Of a stretch of DNA of 64,000 nt, positions 1 to 8,014 are shown piece by piece (position 1 is the stretch's first letter; every line of letters starts with the position of its first letter). A program made the position numbers and the translations under genes. Source of the DNA: Lactobacillus kitasatonis DSM 16761 = JCM 1039 (GTDB lineage Bacteria > Bacillota > Bacilli > Lactobacillales > Lactobacillaceae); contig NZ_BALU01000005.1 of assembly GCF_000615285.1 (NCBI RefSeq), positions 1 through 64,000 on the forward strand, read 5' to 3'. The notes under the pieces are model-generated. The model worked only from the letters and a program-made list of their open reading frames with translations, was not told the DNA's origin and searched no databases.

Positions 1-16
1 AAAATAAAATTTTCTG

Positions 17-46
17 TTGACAAACTTCATTAGCAAGATTTTTATA
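17..46 (+). promoter_or_regulatory. Promoter of the leader ORF/oppA region
   Basis: A perfect -35 box TTGACA at 17-22 is followed after 18 bp by TTTATA (41-46); an overlapping TATAAC lies at 43-48. It would start transcription about 25 bp upstream of the short ORF at 81. Confidence 0.55.
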
Positions 47-80
47 ACATTAAATTTATTTAAGAAAGGAGCTACATATC

Positions 81-188
81 ATGTTAGAATCACAAAGCGC
101 ATTAACAGTAGAATTACGACGCCACCACCAAAATGATGGCCTATTTTGTAATCCTAAATTATGGTGTGCGGCGATTTTTGTTAAATAA
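81..188 (+). CDS. Short leader-like ORF (35 aa) upstream of oppA
   Basis: The ORF has ATG at 81, a strong ribosome binding site (AAAGGAG, 66-72) and stop TAA at 186-188. The 35-residue product starts MLESQSALTVEL and contains RRHHQ, then Cys-Asn-Pro, Trp-Cys, and ends IFVK; no signal peptide or known domain is seen. It sits between a consensus promoter and a terminator-like hairpin (212-247), with the remains of an oligopeptide-binding protein gene downstream. That layout resembles a translated leader of an attenuator; the paired Arg, His and Cys codons are the obvious candidates for a sensing stretch. The RNA can also form a hairpin inside the ORF (CGCC and CACCA near 119-130 with TGGTG and CGGCG near 162-173). 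The role is inferred; it could also be a free-standing small protein. Confidence 0.5.
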   Translation: MLESQSALTVELRRHHQNDGLFCNPKLWCAAIFVK

Positions 189-211
189 TTAATTAAACGA
201 TTATTAAGTGA

Positions 212-247
212 AGACTCACGTCCCTAATTGGGATGAGGGTCTTTTTT
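212..247 (+). terminator. Terminator/attenuator hairpin before oppA
   Basis: The stem AGACTCACGTCCC / GGGATGAGGGTCT, with loop TAATT, is followed by a run of seven T. It lies between the short ORF and the oppA remnant, so it either ends the short transcript or attenuates the downstream gene. Confidence 0.7.
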
Positions 248-280
248 TATTAAAAAAGAAAGAGTAAAGATTATGAAAGC

Positions 281-1990
281 ATGAAGTTAGTCAGTTCCGC
301 AAGTTTAAATGTTGGTGCAGCTTTAAGTGTAGCTGCTTGTGGTCAAAATAATAAGAGTGCAACTAAGAGCGCCAAGAAGTTCCCAGAACAACCCCCACAA
401 AAAAAAGGGCGGGACTTTGTCCTATGCTATTGAAACTGATACTCCTTTTAAAGGGATTTTTGATAGTCAGTTATCAGTTGATCAAGTGGATTCAGACGTA
501 ATGCAATTTGGTAATGAGGCTTTGTTCGATACTGATAATCAATATAAGATTACTAATAAAGGCCCAGCTACTTTTAAATTAGACAAGAAAGCCAAGACAG
601 TAACAATTACTGTTAAGAAAGGAGTTAAATGGTTGCTAAGGAATTGGAATATCCATATGAAATGACCGCTAATAAGGCTACTAACAGTCTACGGTACTCG
701 GATCCTTTAGCTAATATCGTAGGAATGAAAGCCTATCATAATGGCAAAGCTAAAACTATTTCAGGCATAACTTATCCTGATGGTGAAAATGGTAGAACTA
801 TTGTCATTCACTTCTTAGCAATGAAGCCAGGGATGTTGCAATCTTGTAATGACTATTTTATTGAAACGGCAGCTCCATATCATCATTTAAAGGATGTACC
901 TTTCAGTAAATTAGTTTCATCAGATCAAATCAGAAAAGATCCATTATTCTTTGGACCATATAAAGTTAGCAAAGTTGTCAGAGGTCAGTCAGTAACTTGG
1001 GTTCCCAATAAATATTATTGGAGAGGTAAACCAAAGTTGAATAAGATTGTGGCGCAAGTTGTTTCAACTAAAACAGCTAGTAAAGCGATTAAGAGTCACA
1101 AGTTTGATATTGCAGATGTAGTTAACCCTGATTGGCAAGCAGTCAAGAACGCTAAGAATACTAACTTTATTGCTAATATCCCTCTTGCATATAGTTACTT
1201 AGGCTTCAAAGTCGGGAAGTGGGAGAATGGCAAGAATGTCATGGATAAGAATGCCAAGATGAATAATAAATCTTTGCGTCAGGCAATTGCCTATGCCAAG
1301 AATATTAATCAAGTTGAAAAGAGATATACGCAGGGATTGATTTTCAGAGTGCCAACTTTGATTACTGCTCAATTTGGTGATTACTTCGATAAAAATGCAA
1401 AAGGCTTTCCATACAATTTAAAGAAAGCCAACCAATTATTGGATAAAGCTAGCTACAAGAAGAAAGGCAAATGGAGGGTTCAACCTAATGGCAAGCCTTT
1501 GAATATTCACTTGGCCGAAATGACAGGTTCTGCAGTGCAAGAGCCGATTATTCAGAATTATATTCAACAGTGGCATAAAATCGGCTTGCATGTCAGCTTA
1601 ACTGGTGGCAGATTAATTGAGTTCAATTCCTTCTACGACAAACTGGACCACGATGATAAAAATGTCGATATGTTTATGGCAGCTTGGTCATTGTCATAAG
1701 AGCCTTCACCAAGAGGGATGTACAGCGAAACTAACCCAATGAATGACTCTAGATTCGTTACCAAGGAAAACAATAAATTGCTTGATGAAATTGATTCTAC
1801 TAAGGCATTCAATCACAAGTACCGGGTAGCAGCTTTTCATAAATGGCAACAATATATGAATGATGAAGCTTATATTGTACCAATGACTAACTCTTATGCG
1901 ATTCAAGCTGTTAATAATAAGATCGTGAACAACTCGTTAAAACCAACAGCTGCAAATAGTGTTTGGTATAAAGTAGGCTTTAGTAAGTAG
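281..1990 (+). pseudogene. oppA: Oligopeptide ABC transporter substrate-binding lipoprotein OppA, decayed
   Basis: This is the remains of an SBP_bac_5-family peptide-binding lipoprotein, which captures extracellular oligopeptides for an Opp importer. The N-terminus has a lipoprotein signal ending LSVAAC, and the middle and end match OppA (for example ANKATNS, AAWSLS, PMTNSYAIQAVNNKIV). Three or more lesions break it: a frame change in a poly-A tract near 400-410, a short deletion with frame change near 630 (the segment after GVKW is missing), and an in-frame TAA at 1697-1699 between AAWSLS and EPSPRG. An out-of-frame ATG at 273 is also present. No opp permease or ATPase genes are next to it, so it is an orphan receptor gene. 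The multiple independent lesions indicate genuine decay. Confidence 0.88.
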
Positions 1991-2061
1991 TTAATTTCTT
2001 AACGTTAAAGATGGTGTTCGCTTGAATTATGAGACTGGTAATAGTCGAATAAAATAAAAGT

Positions 2062-2101
2062 AAAATGATCCACTACCAATTAAGGTAATGGATCATTTTT
2101 T
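2062..2101. terminator. Bidirectional terminator between oppA and small membrane gene
   Basis: AAATGATCCACTACC and GGTAATGGATCATTT form a long stem around AATTAA, with T runs on both strands. It serves the plus-strand oppA remnant and the minus-strand gene ending at 2100. Confidence 0.75.
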
Positions 2102-2333
2102 AACTTGCAATTAAAATCTTCCCAAGAGGGCTGCTAGTGTACCAATTCTGCGGTTGCATAGCTGCTAAACTAGCGACAATAATAAAAATTCCACCAATGG
2201 AAATTGATAAGGCAAAAAGATAATTAAACATAATGAACAGAGAATTCCCATTAATAGCTTGACGTAAAATGTGAATAGCAAATGCTACTACAATCATCCC
2301 TATTGAGATACCGATTTGGTAAAAAACATACAT
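2100..2333 (-). CDS. Small two-helix membrane protein, paralog of the gene at 5701-5934
   Basis: I do not recognise the family. From the start MYVFYQIGIS the product has 77 residues with two hydrophobic segments (about 3-22 and 36-58) and ends in NWYTSSPLGKILIAS. The gene at 5701-5934 is a clear paralog of identical length, sharing IIVASLAA/IIIASLAA, QP.NWYTSS and YQIGI. A longer ORF begins at 2396, but a TTGTTT-17-TATAAT promoter covers that segment and the paralog begins at the equivalent of 2333, so I use 2333. It stands alone here, separated from its paralog's operon by the glutamine transporter genes. Confidence 0.6.
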   Translation of the reverse strand: MYVFYQIGISIGMIVVAFAIHILRQAINGNSLFIMFNYLFALSISIGGIFIIVASLAAMQPQNWYTSSPLGKILIAS

Positions 2334-2367
2334 CAACTTTTTCCCAGTCTTTTTAAATCTGTTAAAT

Positions 2368-2396
2368 ATTATATGATTTTTTTGAATAATAAACAA
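2368..2396 (-). promoter_or_regulatory. Promoter of the small membrane gene
   Basis: On the minus strand TTGTTT (2391-2396) and a perfect TATAAT (2368-2373) are 17 bp apart, about 35 bp upstream of the chosen start at 2333. Confidence 0.6.
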
Positions 2397-2411
2397 AAAT
2401 TAAAATTAAAT

Positions 2412-2440
2412 TTGACTTATATTAATAAGACTATTATTAT
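2412..2440 (+). promoter_or_regulatory. Promoter of the glutamine transporter operon
   Basis: TTGACT (2412-2417) and TATTAT (2435-2440) are separated by exactly 17 bp, about 40 bp before the first permease gene. Confidence 0.65.
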
Positions 2441-2482
2441 TCACATTAAAGTAAGATGTTTTAATGAATGAGAGGTATGTAA

Positions 2483-3142
2483 ATGGATTGGACCATTATA
2501 CAGCAGGCATTGCCAGCATATGGGCATGCCTTCGTTTTTACTGTTTGGCTCTCATTGGTTGGGATTATTGGCTCAATCATTGTTGGAGTCATTGCAAGTT
2601 TGCTGCAATACTTTAAGACCCCGATCTTAAGTCAGATTGCAACAGCTTATGTCGAATTGGCACGCAATACACCGCTTTTAATTCAACTTTTCTTTTTGTA
2701 TTATGCATTCCCGGTAATTGGTTGGCGAATGTCATCAATTACTGCAGGAATTATCGGTTTGATTTTCCTTGGGGGAGGCTACATGGCTGAAGGGTTCACC
2801 GGTGGCTTCCAAGGGGTAACGGATAGTCAAATCAATTCTGGTGAAGCTTTAGGAATGAATCGCTTTCAATTAGCAAGATACATTGTGTTCCCGCAAGGAT
2901 TTGCCTTAAGTATGCCAGCTTTGGCAGCTAATGTGATTTTTCTTATTAAGGAAACATCTATTTTTACAGTGATTGCAATTCCTGAATTGACTAATACGGC
3001 ATTGGATTTGATCGGAATGTATTACCGGTCTAATGAATATTTATTAATGTTGGTTATCGGGTATGCAATTATTATGATTCCAGTAATTTTACTTTTAAAC
3101 TGGCTAGAAAGGAAAGTTCGTTATGGCGCATTCGGGGATTAA
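2483..3142 (+). CDS. glnP: Polar amino-acid (glutamine-type) ABC transporter permease
   Basis: This is a membrane subunit of a polar amino-acid importer of the HisM/GlnP family. The 219 residues carry about five hydrophobic segments, the ELARNTPLLIQ motif near residue 60 typical of the family, and the cytoplasmic EAA loop (GEALGMNRFQLARYIVFPQ, residues about 119-137) that contacts the ATPase. Length is normal. The gene starts an operon permease-permease-ATPase-binding protein and overlaps the second permease by 20 bp, implying coupled translation. Glutamine or glutamate is the likeliest substrate, judged from family and gene order; the sequence does not prove it. Confidence 0.85.
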   Translation: MDWTIIQQALPAYGHAFVFTVWLSLVGIIGSIIVGVIASLLQYFKTPILSQIATAYVELARNTPLLIQLFFLYYAFPVIGWRMSSITAGIIGLIFLGGGYMAEGFTGGFQGVTDSQINSGEALGMNRFQLARYIVFPQGFALSMPALAANVIFLIKETSIFTVIAIPELTNTALDLIGMYYRSNEYLLMLVIGYAIIMIPVILLLNWLERKVRYGAFGD

Positions 3143-3796
3143 TGTCTTATTCAGCGGTAGCAACTTTGATCGGCTATTAGTTGGTTTATGGACCTCTATT
3201 TGGATTGCTGCTTTGTCAATTATCATTGGATTGCTTATTGGAACTATATTCGGTGTTCTTCGGACAATGCCGAATAAAATAATTCGTTGCATTTTAAGAG
3301 TCTACATGGAGATCTTTAGGATTTTACCTAGTGTAGTTCTACTTTATTTGGTTTATTATATTTTGCCTCGTAGCTTGCATATTAATTGGCCGGGTTCTGG
3401 ATGGCAGTCTTAGCTTTTTCGCTTTGGGTAGCAGCAGAGTTCAGCGATATTGTTCGTGGGGCTTTGCAATCCGTGCCATTAGCTCAAAAGGAAAGTGGCT
3501 TGGCATTGGGTTTGAGTAAGACGCAGCTTTTCTTGTATGTTTTGTTACCTCAAGCATTCAAGTTAGAGTTACCAGCTACGATCAACTTAGCAACAAGAGT
3601 AATTAAAACAACTTCTATTTTAATGTTGATCAGTGTAATGGATGTTATCAATGTGGGACAACAAATTATTGAAGCAAATAATCAAAAATTCCCAACAGGT
3701 GTTTTCTGGGTTTATGGTTTGATTTTCTTCTTTTACTTTATCCTGGATTATCCTTTATCAGTATGGGCAAAGAGTTTAATGGCAAAGCAAAAATAG
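3123..3796 (+). pseudogene. glnM: Second polar amino-acid ABC transporter permease, one frameshift
   Basis: This is the partner permease of the gene before it. The first part (MAHSGINVLFSG... to about residue 88) has the family motif EIFRILPSVVLLYL; after a frame change near 3385 the other frame carries the EAA loop (ESGLALGLSKTQLFLYVLLPQ) and the last helices ending SLMAKQK. Restoring one T in AATTGG would give a continuous protein of about 224 residues. Everything else is intact, so this is either a recent mutation or a base-calling error. If real, the importer would lack one half of its channel. The downstream ATPase starts 9 bp after the stop. Confidence 0.8.
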
Positions 3797-3805
3797 GTGA
3801 GAAAA

Positions 3806-4546
3806 ATGACTGAAGAAATTTTAAAAGTGGAACATCTAAACAAGTTTTATGGTGACTGGCAAGCACTTCACGATATTAGCTTTAATTTGAAAAAGGGTGA
3901 AGTTTTGGCGATTCTGGGTCCCTCAGGTTCAGGTAAATCAACACTCTTAAGAACACTGAATGGTTTGGAAAATTATAAAAATGGTGAGATTGTCTTTCAT
4001 GGTAAAAAGGTCCAGTCCTCTCCAAAAGAATGGCAAGCTATTCGACAAAAGATTGGCATGGTTTTTCAATCATATGATCTTTTTCCAAACCTAACAGTAA
4101 TGCAAAATATTCTTTTGGCACCTACGAAGGTCCAAAAACGGGATCGAGCAGAAGTAGAACAAGAAGCACATCATTTGTTAAAACGGGTAAATATGGATCA
4201 ATATGCTGACACGTATCCTCGAGAATTATCTGGTGGTCAACAACAAAGAGTGGCAATTGTCCGTACTTTAGCTATGAAGCCTGAAGTTATTCTACTTGAT
4301 GAAATTACTGCATCTCTTGACCCTGAAATGGTTCGTGGTATTGAAGATATTGTTAAAAAACTTTCAGAAAATGATCATATGACAATGATTTTAGTTACTC
4401 ACCAAATGAACTTTGCTAAACGTGTCGCTGATCAAGTCCTCTTTTTGGAAAAAGGCAGGATTATTGAGAAAACTCCTTGTGAACAGTTCTTTATTGAACC
4501 ACAATCTGAAAGAGCTCAGCAATTCCTCACTGATATGGACTTCTAG
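3806..4546 (+). CDS. glnQ: Polar amino-acid ABC transporter ATP-binding protein
   Basis: This is the ATPase subunit that powers the importer. In 246 residues it shows Walker A GPSGSGKST (about 39), Q-loop in GMVFQSYDLFPN, signature LSGGQQQR (about 140), Walker B VILLDEITASLDP and the H-loop ILVTHQ. The GTG at 3797 is in frame, but GGTGAG (3796-3801) is well placed as ribosome binding site for ATG at 3806, which I choose. It is the third gene of the operon and 12 bp from the binding-protein gene. Confidence 0.9.
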   Translation: MTEEILKVEHLNKFYGDWQALHDISFNLKKGEVLAILGPSGSGKSTLLRTLNGLENYKNGEIVFHGKKVQSSPKEWQAIRQKIGMVFQSYDLFPNLTVMQNILLAPTKVQKRDRAEVEQEAHHLLKRVNMDQYADTYPRELSGGQQQRVAIVRTLAMKPEVILLDEITASLDPEMVRGIEDIVKKLSENDHMTMILVTHQMNFAKRVADQVLFLEKGRIIEKTPCEQFFIEPQSERAQQFLTDMDF

Positions 4547-4558
4547 GGGGATGAAACT

Positions 4559-5419
4559 ATGAGTGGACGAAAGATATTCAACACTATTATTAGTGTAATT
4601 GCCGCTGTCGTAGTGTTAGCTTCAGCTTATATGGGTTTAACTAAACCATATCTAGCTCGTTCTGCTGGTGGTGGCGGTTGGAGTAACAATAATAGTGTGA
4701 CCCAAATTAAGCGTCGAGGTTATATTCGAATTGGTGTTTATGGTGACTTACCACCATATGGTTGGGTTAACTCTCAAGGTAAACGGGTTGGTTTTGATTT
4801 GCGACTTGCACGAGAATTAGCTAAAGAATTAGGTGTGAAACCACGATTTACCCAACTTAACGGAAATAACCGGGTTGACGCATTGAATTCTGATAAAGTA
4901 GATATGGTCTTAGCCAACTTTACCAAGACTCCAGAAAGAGCAGAAATAGTAGATTTTGCCCATCCTTACATGAAAGTATCAACTGGTGTCGTTTCACCTA
5001 AGAGTCACCCGATTACCAGTGAAAAGCAATTGCGAGGGAAACAATTGATTCTTTTGAAAGGATCAACGGGTGAAAATTACTTTGCTAAGCGTCCTGGAAT
5101 AAAGCTTTTACGTTTTGATTCAGAAACCCAGCAATTTAATGCAATGAAAAATAAGCGAGGAGCTGCATTAGCTGATGATAACTCCTACTTATATGCCTGG
5201 ATTAAAAAGAATCCGCAATATGTAGTTGGAATTAGATCAATTGGTCCTCACCAATTTATTGCACCTGCTGTTAAGAAGGGTAACAAATCTTTATTGAAGT
5301 GGACTAATAAACAAATCAATCGTTTGACTGCTGAAGGTTTCTTCAAGAAAGATTACCAAATTGAACTTAAACCATACTTTGGTAAAGGAATTGTGCCTAG
5401 CGACATTTTATTAAAGTAA
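4559..5419 (+). CDS. glnH: Membrane-anchored amino-acid-binding protein of the ABC transporter
   Basis: This is an extracellular substrate-binding protein of the SBP_bac_3 family (286 residues). One hydrophobic helix (about 7-28) with no lipobox cysteine suggests an uncleaved anchor rather than a lipoprotein. The binding domain begins RGYIRIGVYGDLPPYGW near residue 54 and contains GFDLRLARELAKELG, the MVLANFTKTPERA stretch and the strand-crossing LKGSTGENY. A GGGGG ribosome binding site precedes ATG 4559. Last gene of the operon; a strong terminator follows at 5432. Confidence 0.87.
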   Translation: MSGRKIFNTIISVIAAVVVLASAYMGLTKPYLARSAGGGGWSNNNSVTQIKRRGYIRIGVYGDLPPYGWVNSQGKRVGFDLRLARELAKELGVKPRFTQLNGNNRVDALNSDKVDMVLANFTKTPERAEIVDFAHPYMKVSTGVVSPKSHPITSEKQLRGKQLILLKGSTGENYFAKRPGIKLLRFDSETQQFNAMKNKRGAALADDNSYLYAWIKKNPQYVVGIRSIGPHQFIAPAVKKGNKSLLKWTNKQINRLTAEGFFKKDYQIELKPYFGKGIVPSDILLK

Positions 5420-5431
5420 ATCAAAAATTAA

Positions 5432-5467
5432 AAGAGAAGTAATTCAAACTTGGAATTACTTCTCTTT
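5432..5467 (+). terminator. Terminator of the glutamine transporter operon
   Basis: A 13-bp stem AGAGAAGTAATTC / GAATTACTTCTCT with a seven-base loop closes immediately after glnH. Confidence 0.8.
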
Positions 5468-5468
5468 A

Positions 5469-5600
5469 TTCTATGCCAAAGTATTTTTTAGCTGCGTCGC
5501 TCATCTTATTTGGTGATCAAACAGGGTACCAGACGAATTCGACGTCTACATTTTTAACTTCTTCGACCTGTTCTACTTCTGCTTTGATTTTATTAAGGCC
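5469..5600 (-). pseudogene. Remnant of a second DUF59/MIP18 iron-sulfur assembly gene
   Basis: Minus-strand translation gives KAEVEQVEEVKNVDVEF, WYPV, a stop, then SP and KMSDAAKKYFG. This lines up with the last 45 residues of the intact gene at 5949-6272 (VKKVEEVKNVDVEFVWYPVW, then MSDAAKKYFG). The tryptophan codon of WYPVW has become TGA, and the N-terminal half is missing or unrecognisable. It is therefore a decayed duplicate. It is followed (in its own direction) not by the small membrane gene, as the intact copy is, but by the plus-strand glutamine transporter operon. Confidence 0.85.
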
Positions 5601-5660
5601 GATTGTAAAATTAAATTCATTATTGCAATTTACGACTCACTAATTAAATAAAAAGAATAT

Positions 5661-5698
5661 AAAAAATGCTTAGTACCTAGTTGGTATTAGGCATTTTT
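5661..5698 (-). terminator. Terminator after the sda-DUF59 operon
   Basis: AAATGCTTAGTACC and GGTATTAGGCATTT pair around TAGTT. On the minus strand it ends in a run of T directly after the stop of the small membrane gene at 5701. Confidence 0.7.
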
Positions 5699-5700
5699 GT

Positions 5701-5934
5701 TTAGCCTATAATGAGCATTCTCCAAAATTGACTACTGGTGTACCAGTTATGCGGCTGAATTGCGGCAAGGCTGGCGATAATGATTAAAACGCCAGCCGTT
5801 GAGATCGAAATGGAAAAGATGAAGTTAGTGAAATTGGCAGGGTAGCTGCTTTTGCGACATCCCCTGAAGATGTAAAGTGCAAGACCCACGAAAAAGAAAC
5901 CTACAAAAATCCCGATTTGATACCAAATATCCAT
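5701..5934 (-). CDS. Small two-helix membrane protein (paralog of 2100-2333)
   Basis: The family is unknown. The product has 77 residues, with hydrophobic segments at about 5-24 and 37-58, and shares IIIASLAAIQPHNWYTSS with the paralog at 2100-2333. The start MDIWYQIG is preceded by AAGGGAG. It lies 14 bp after the DUF59 gene and so is the last gene of the sdaAB-sdaAA-DUF59 operon. A small membrane partner of that operon is all the context allows one to say. Confidence 0.65.
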   Translation of the reverse strand: MDIWYQIGIFVGFFFVGLALYIFRGCRKSSYPANFTNFIFSISISTAGVLIIIASLAAIQPHNWYTSSQFWRMLIIG

Positions 5935-5948
5935 TACTACTCCCTTAA

Positions 5949-6272
5949 TTAATCCTTCTTTTCATAACCAAAATACTTCTTTGCGGCGTCGCTCATACGG
6001 TCCGGCGACCAAACCGGATACCAGACAAATTCTACGTCCACGTTTTTTACTTCTTCAACTTTTTTAACTTCTTTAGTGATTGCATCGATTAAAAAGCCGG
6101 TCAAGGGACAGGCTGGAGTGGTCAAAGTCATGTTGATTAAGCAGATGCCATCTTCGTCCAAGTCGATACCATAGATTAAGCCTAAATTAACCACGTCGAC
6201 GTTTAATTCAGGGTCGATCACCTGAGCGAGGTGGTTAATGATGTCGTTTTTGATTGTTTCGCCGTCTCTCAT
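5949..6272 (-). CDS. DUF59/MIP18-family iron-sulfur cluster assembly factor
   Basis: The 107-residue product has the MIP18/SufT-type domain: VIDPELNVDVVNLGLIYGID near residues 17-36 and MTLTTPACPLTGFL with the conserved cysteine near residues 48-61, ending in a WYPVWSPD segment. Members of this family help assemble Fe-S clusters on client enzymes. Its start codon overlaps the stop of sdaAA (TAATG), so the two are translationally coupled. L-serine dehydratase of this type is a 4Fe-4S enzyme, making it the probable client. A decayed second copy lies at 5469-5600. Confidence 0.85.
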   Translation of the reverse strand: MRDGETIKNDIINHLAQVIDPELNVDVVNLGLIYGIDLDEDGICLINMTLTTPACPLTGFLIDAITKEVKKVEEVKNVDVEFVWYPVWSPDRMSDAAKKYFGYEKKD

Positions 6273-7153
6273 TATGCATCCTCACCAAAAATCTTTGCTT
6301 TGATTGCTTGTCCGGTTGGCGTACCAGCTAAGCCACCGATTCCTGTTTCGCGTAGGGATGCTGGCATTTGGTGGCCAACTTTTTTCATGGCATCGATACA
6401 TTCGTCAGCCGGAATTACACTAGTGCATCCCGCCAGCGCCATATCTGCCGCAATCAAAGCGTTCCCAGCACCAATCGCATTTCTTTTCACGCAAGGCACT
6501 TCAACCAGTCCTGCAATAGGGTCACAAACAAGGCCAAGCAGATTCGACATTGCAATCGATAAAGCCTGTGCACTTTGTTCGGCGGTGCCGCCAGCTGCTT
6601 CAACTGCCGCAGCCGCACCCATGGCAGAGGCAGAGCCTACTTCAGCTTGGCAGCCGCCAGTAGCACCAGCGATTTCGGCATTGTTGGCGATCACCATGCC
6701 AAAGCCACCGGCAGTGAACAAGAAGCGAATCATTTGCTCCTCAGTTAAGTTGAGTCGCTTTTCTAATAAAAACAAGACACCAGGCAAGGTGCCGGATGAA
6801 CCAGCTGTTGGCGTAGCACAAATGACACCCATTGCCGCATTAACTTCGTTAGTTGCAACAGCATTCTGTACGGCAGTCATGATCGTGTCGCCAGAAAGGG
6901 TGTGGCCTTTCTCAATATATTTCTTTATCTTCACGGCCTCACCGCCAGTTAAGCCAGTGCTGGAAAACACACCATTGCCGCTGCGACCTTTTTTCACCGC
7001 ATCGCGCATGGTTTCCAGATTGTATTTCATTTTGTTCCAGACTTTTTCACGAGGTAAGCCTGACATTTGGCATTCTTGCTCGATGATCAATTCAGAGATA
7101 GGTTTGCCTGTTTTTTCAGAGTCGGCGACAATTTCTTTAATGTGGTTGTACAT
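6272..7153 (-). CDS. sdaAA: L-serine dehydratase, alpha subunit (4Fe-4S)
   Basis: Together with SdaAB it deaminates L-serine to pyruvate and ammonia. The 293 residues carry cluster/active-site motifs ICATPTAGSSGTLPG (about 111), GATGGCQAEVGSASAMGAAAA (about 167; only part conserved matters) and CDPIAGLVEVPC (about 217), with the cysteines expected of the two-subunit Fe-S class. The length is normal. It sits 13 bp downstream of sdaAB and overlaps the DUF59 gene by one base. Confidence 0.93.
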   Translation of the reverse strand: MYNHIKEIVADSEKTGKPISELIIEQECQMSGLPREKVWNKMKYNLETMRDAVKKGRSGNGVFSSTGLTGGEAVKIKKYIEKGHTLSGDTIMTAVQNAVATNEVNAAMGVICATPTAGSSGTLPGVLFLLEKRLNLTEEQMIRFLFTAGGFGMVIANNAEIAGATGGCQAEVGSASAMGAAAAVEAAGGTAEQSAQALSIAMSNLLGLVCDPIAGLVEVPCVKRNAIGAGNALIAADMALAGCTSVIPADECIDAMKKVGHQMPASLRETGIGGLAGTPTGQAIKAKIFGEDA

Positions 7154-7166
7154 GATTTCTTCCTAT

Positions 7167-7829
7167 CTATAAACAAATGATGTGAGGATATTTCTTCCGT
7201 AATTCACCAGTTAAGTCTGGTTTGAAGTAATTTTGGATATCGTACTCATAGATGTAACAAGCGTGCGACTTGTAGATTCTTTTTTCCTTAAAAGGGGCCT
7301 TGAGTTTCAAAAAGTCAGATAAGGATCTCTCGTGATTAAGTTTTCTCTCAAAATCAACTAAGATCACTATTGGTAGAGAACCGGCTGGCTTGATGTTGAT
7401 GCCGTGTAAGACGATGTCGCGCACTTCGATGGCACCGCCACCGATAGAGCAGCCTGATAATTGGGCCTTCTTTTCACCATCTGACATGTCCAAAATCGCA
7501 GTGTTAGGGTGGCCGATGGGGCTTTGGCCTTCTTCTTCAACAAAGCGAATATCGATTCCGCGTTGGCGCGCAATCTCAGGTGCTCGCGGCACACGCAAAT
7601 CGTCTGTAGTAAAGCCCAAGATTCCTGCAGCGATGGCATAGTCAGTACCATGTCCGCGGTGCGTTTGCGCAAAAGAGCCATAATAATGTACAGTAACTTT
7701 TTTAGGTACGCCGCCGAATAGTCGGTTGCCTTCACGGCCAATGGCTACGGCACCAGCAGTGTGTGAGCTTGACGGCCCGACCATGACCGGTCCGATGATG
7801 TCAAAGACACTCTTGTAACGATTCTCCAT
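7167..7829 (-). CDS. sdaAB: L-serine dehydratase, beta subunit
   Basis: This is the partner of SdaAA. In 220 residues the N-terminus shows the hallmark GPSSSHTAG (about residue 18) and a typical QRGIDIRFVEEEG stretch; the C-terminal half is ACT-like. The ORF is open to 7865, but AGGGGATC lies just before ATG 7829, so I start there. First gene of the operon sdaAB-sdaAA-DUF59-small membrane gene. A TATAAT on the minus strand (7864-7869) gives a probable promoter. Confidence 0.92.
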   Translation of the reverse strand: MENRYKSVFDIIGPVMVGPSSSHTAGAVAIGREGNRLFGGVPKKVTVHYYGSFAQTHRGHGTDYAIAAGILGFTTDDLRVPRAPEIARQRGIDIRFVEEEGQSPIGHPNTAILDMSDGEKKAQLSGCSIGGGAIEVRDIVLHGINIKPAGSLPIVILVDFERKLNHERSLSDFLKLKAPFKEKRIYKSHACYIYEYDIQNYFKPDLTGELRKKYPHIICL

Positions 7830-7863
7830 TGTAAGATCCCCTAATGTATAATTCTCGTTTCTC

Positions 7864-7891
7864 ATTATAACGGATAATGGGGAATTGATAA
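7864..7891 (-). promoter_or_regulatory. Probable promoter of the sdaAB operon
   Basis: Minus-strand TATAAT (7864-7869) with a weak TTATCA 16 bp upstream (7886-7891), about 35 bp before the sdaAB start. Confidence 0.45.
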
Positions 7892-7918
7892 GTAAAGATT
7901 GAGATCATTTTCAATCTT

Positions 7919-7947
7919 TTGAGAAATAGAATAAATAAGATTATAAT
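7919..7947 (+). promoter_or_regulatory. Promoter of the AAA ATPase gene
   Basis: TTGAGA (7919-7924) and a perfect TATAAT (7942-7947) are 17 bp apart. Transcription would begin just upstream of the 15-bp repeats at 7961-8005. Confidence 0.65.
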
Positions 7948-7960
7948 AATTATGATTACA

Positions 7961-8005
7961 GTAATCGTAATTACTGTAATCGTAATTACTGTAATTATAA
8001 TTACT
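7961..8005 (+). repeat. Triple 15-bp tandem repeat in the 5' untranslated region
   Basis: GTAATCGTAATTACT occurs twice, followed by the variant GTAATTATAATTACT, all adjacent (7961-7975, 7976-7990, 7991-8005). Each unit contains the palindrome GTAATTAC or a variant of it. The array ends about 9 bp before the start codon at 8015, so it could be an operator, a translation-control structure or a site of copy-number change. Confidence 0.85.
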
Positions 8006-8014
8006 GGAGCAAAA

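Noticed and set aside
1-250. T-box riboswitch before oppA
   Set aside because: No specifier loop or T-box consensus is visible; the region is explained better by a translated short ORF and terminator.
6231-7172. A 313-codon plus-strand open frame over the serine dehydratase gene
   Set aside because: It is antisense to sdaAA, Pro/Ala/Ser-rich in the way of reverse-strand shadows and has no ribosome binding site.
7919-8014. N-terminal extension of the AAA ATPase with repeated ITVIV
   Set aside because: It is a translation of the 15-bp tandem repeat and overlaps the promoter; ATG 8015 has the better ribosome binding site and starts at the usual FIGRE region.
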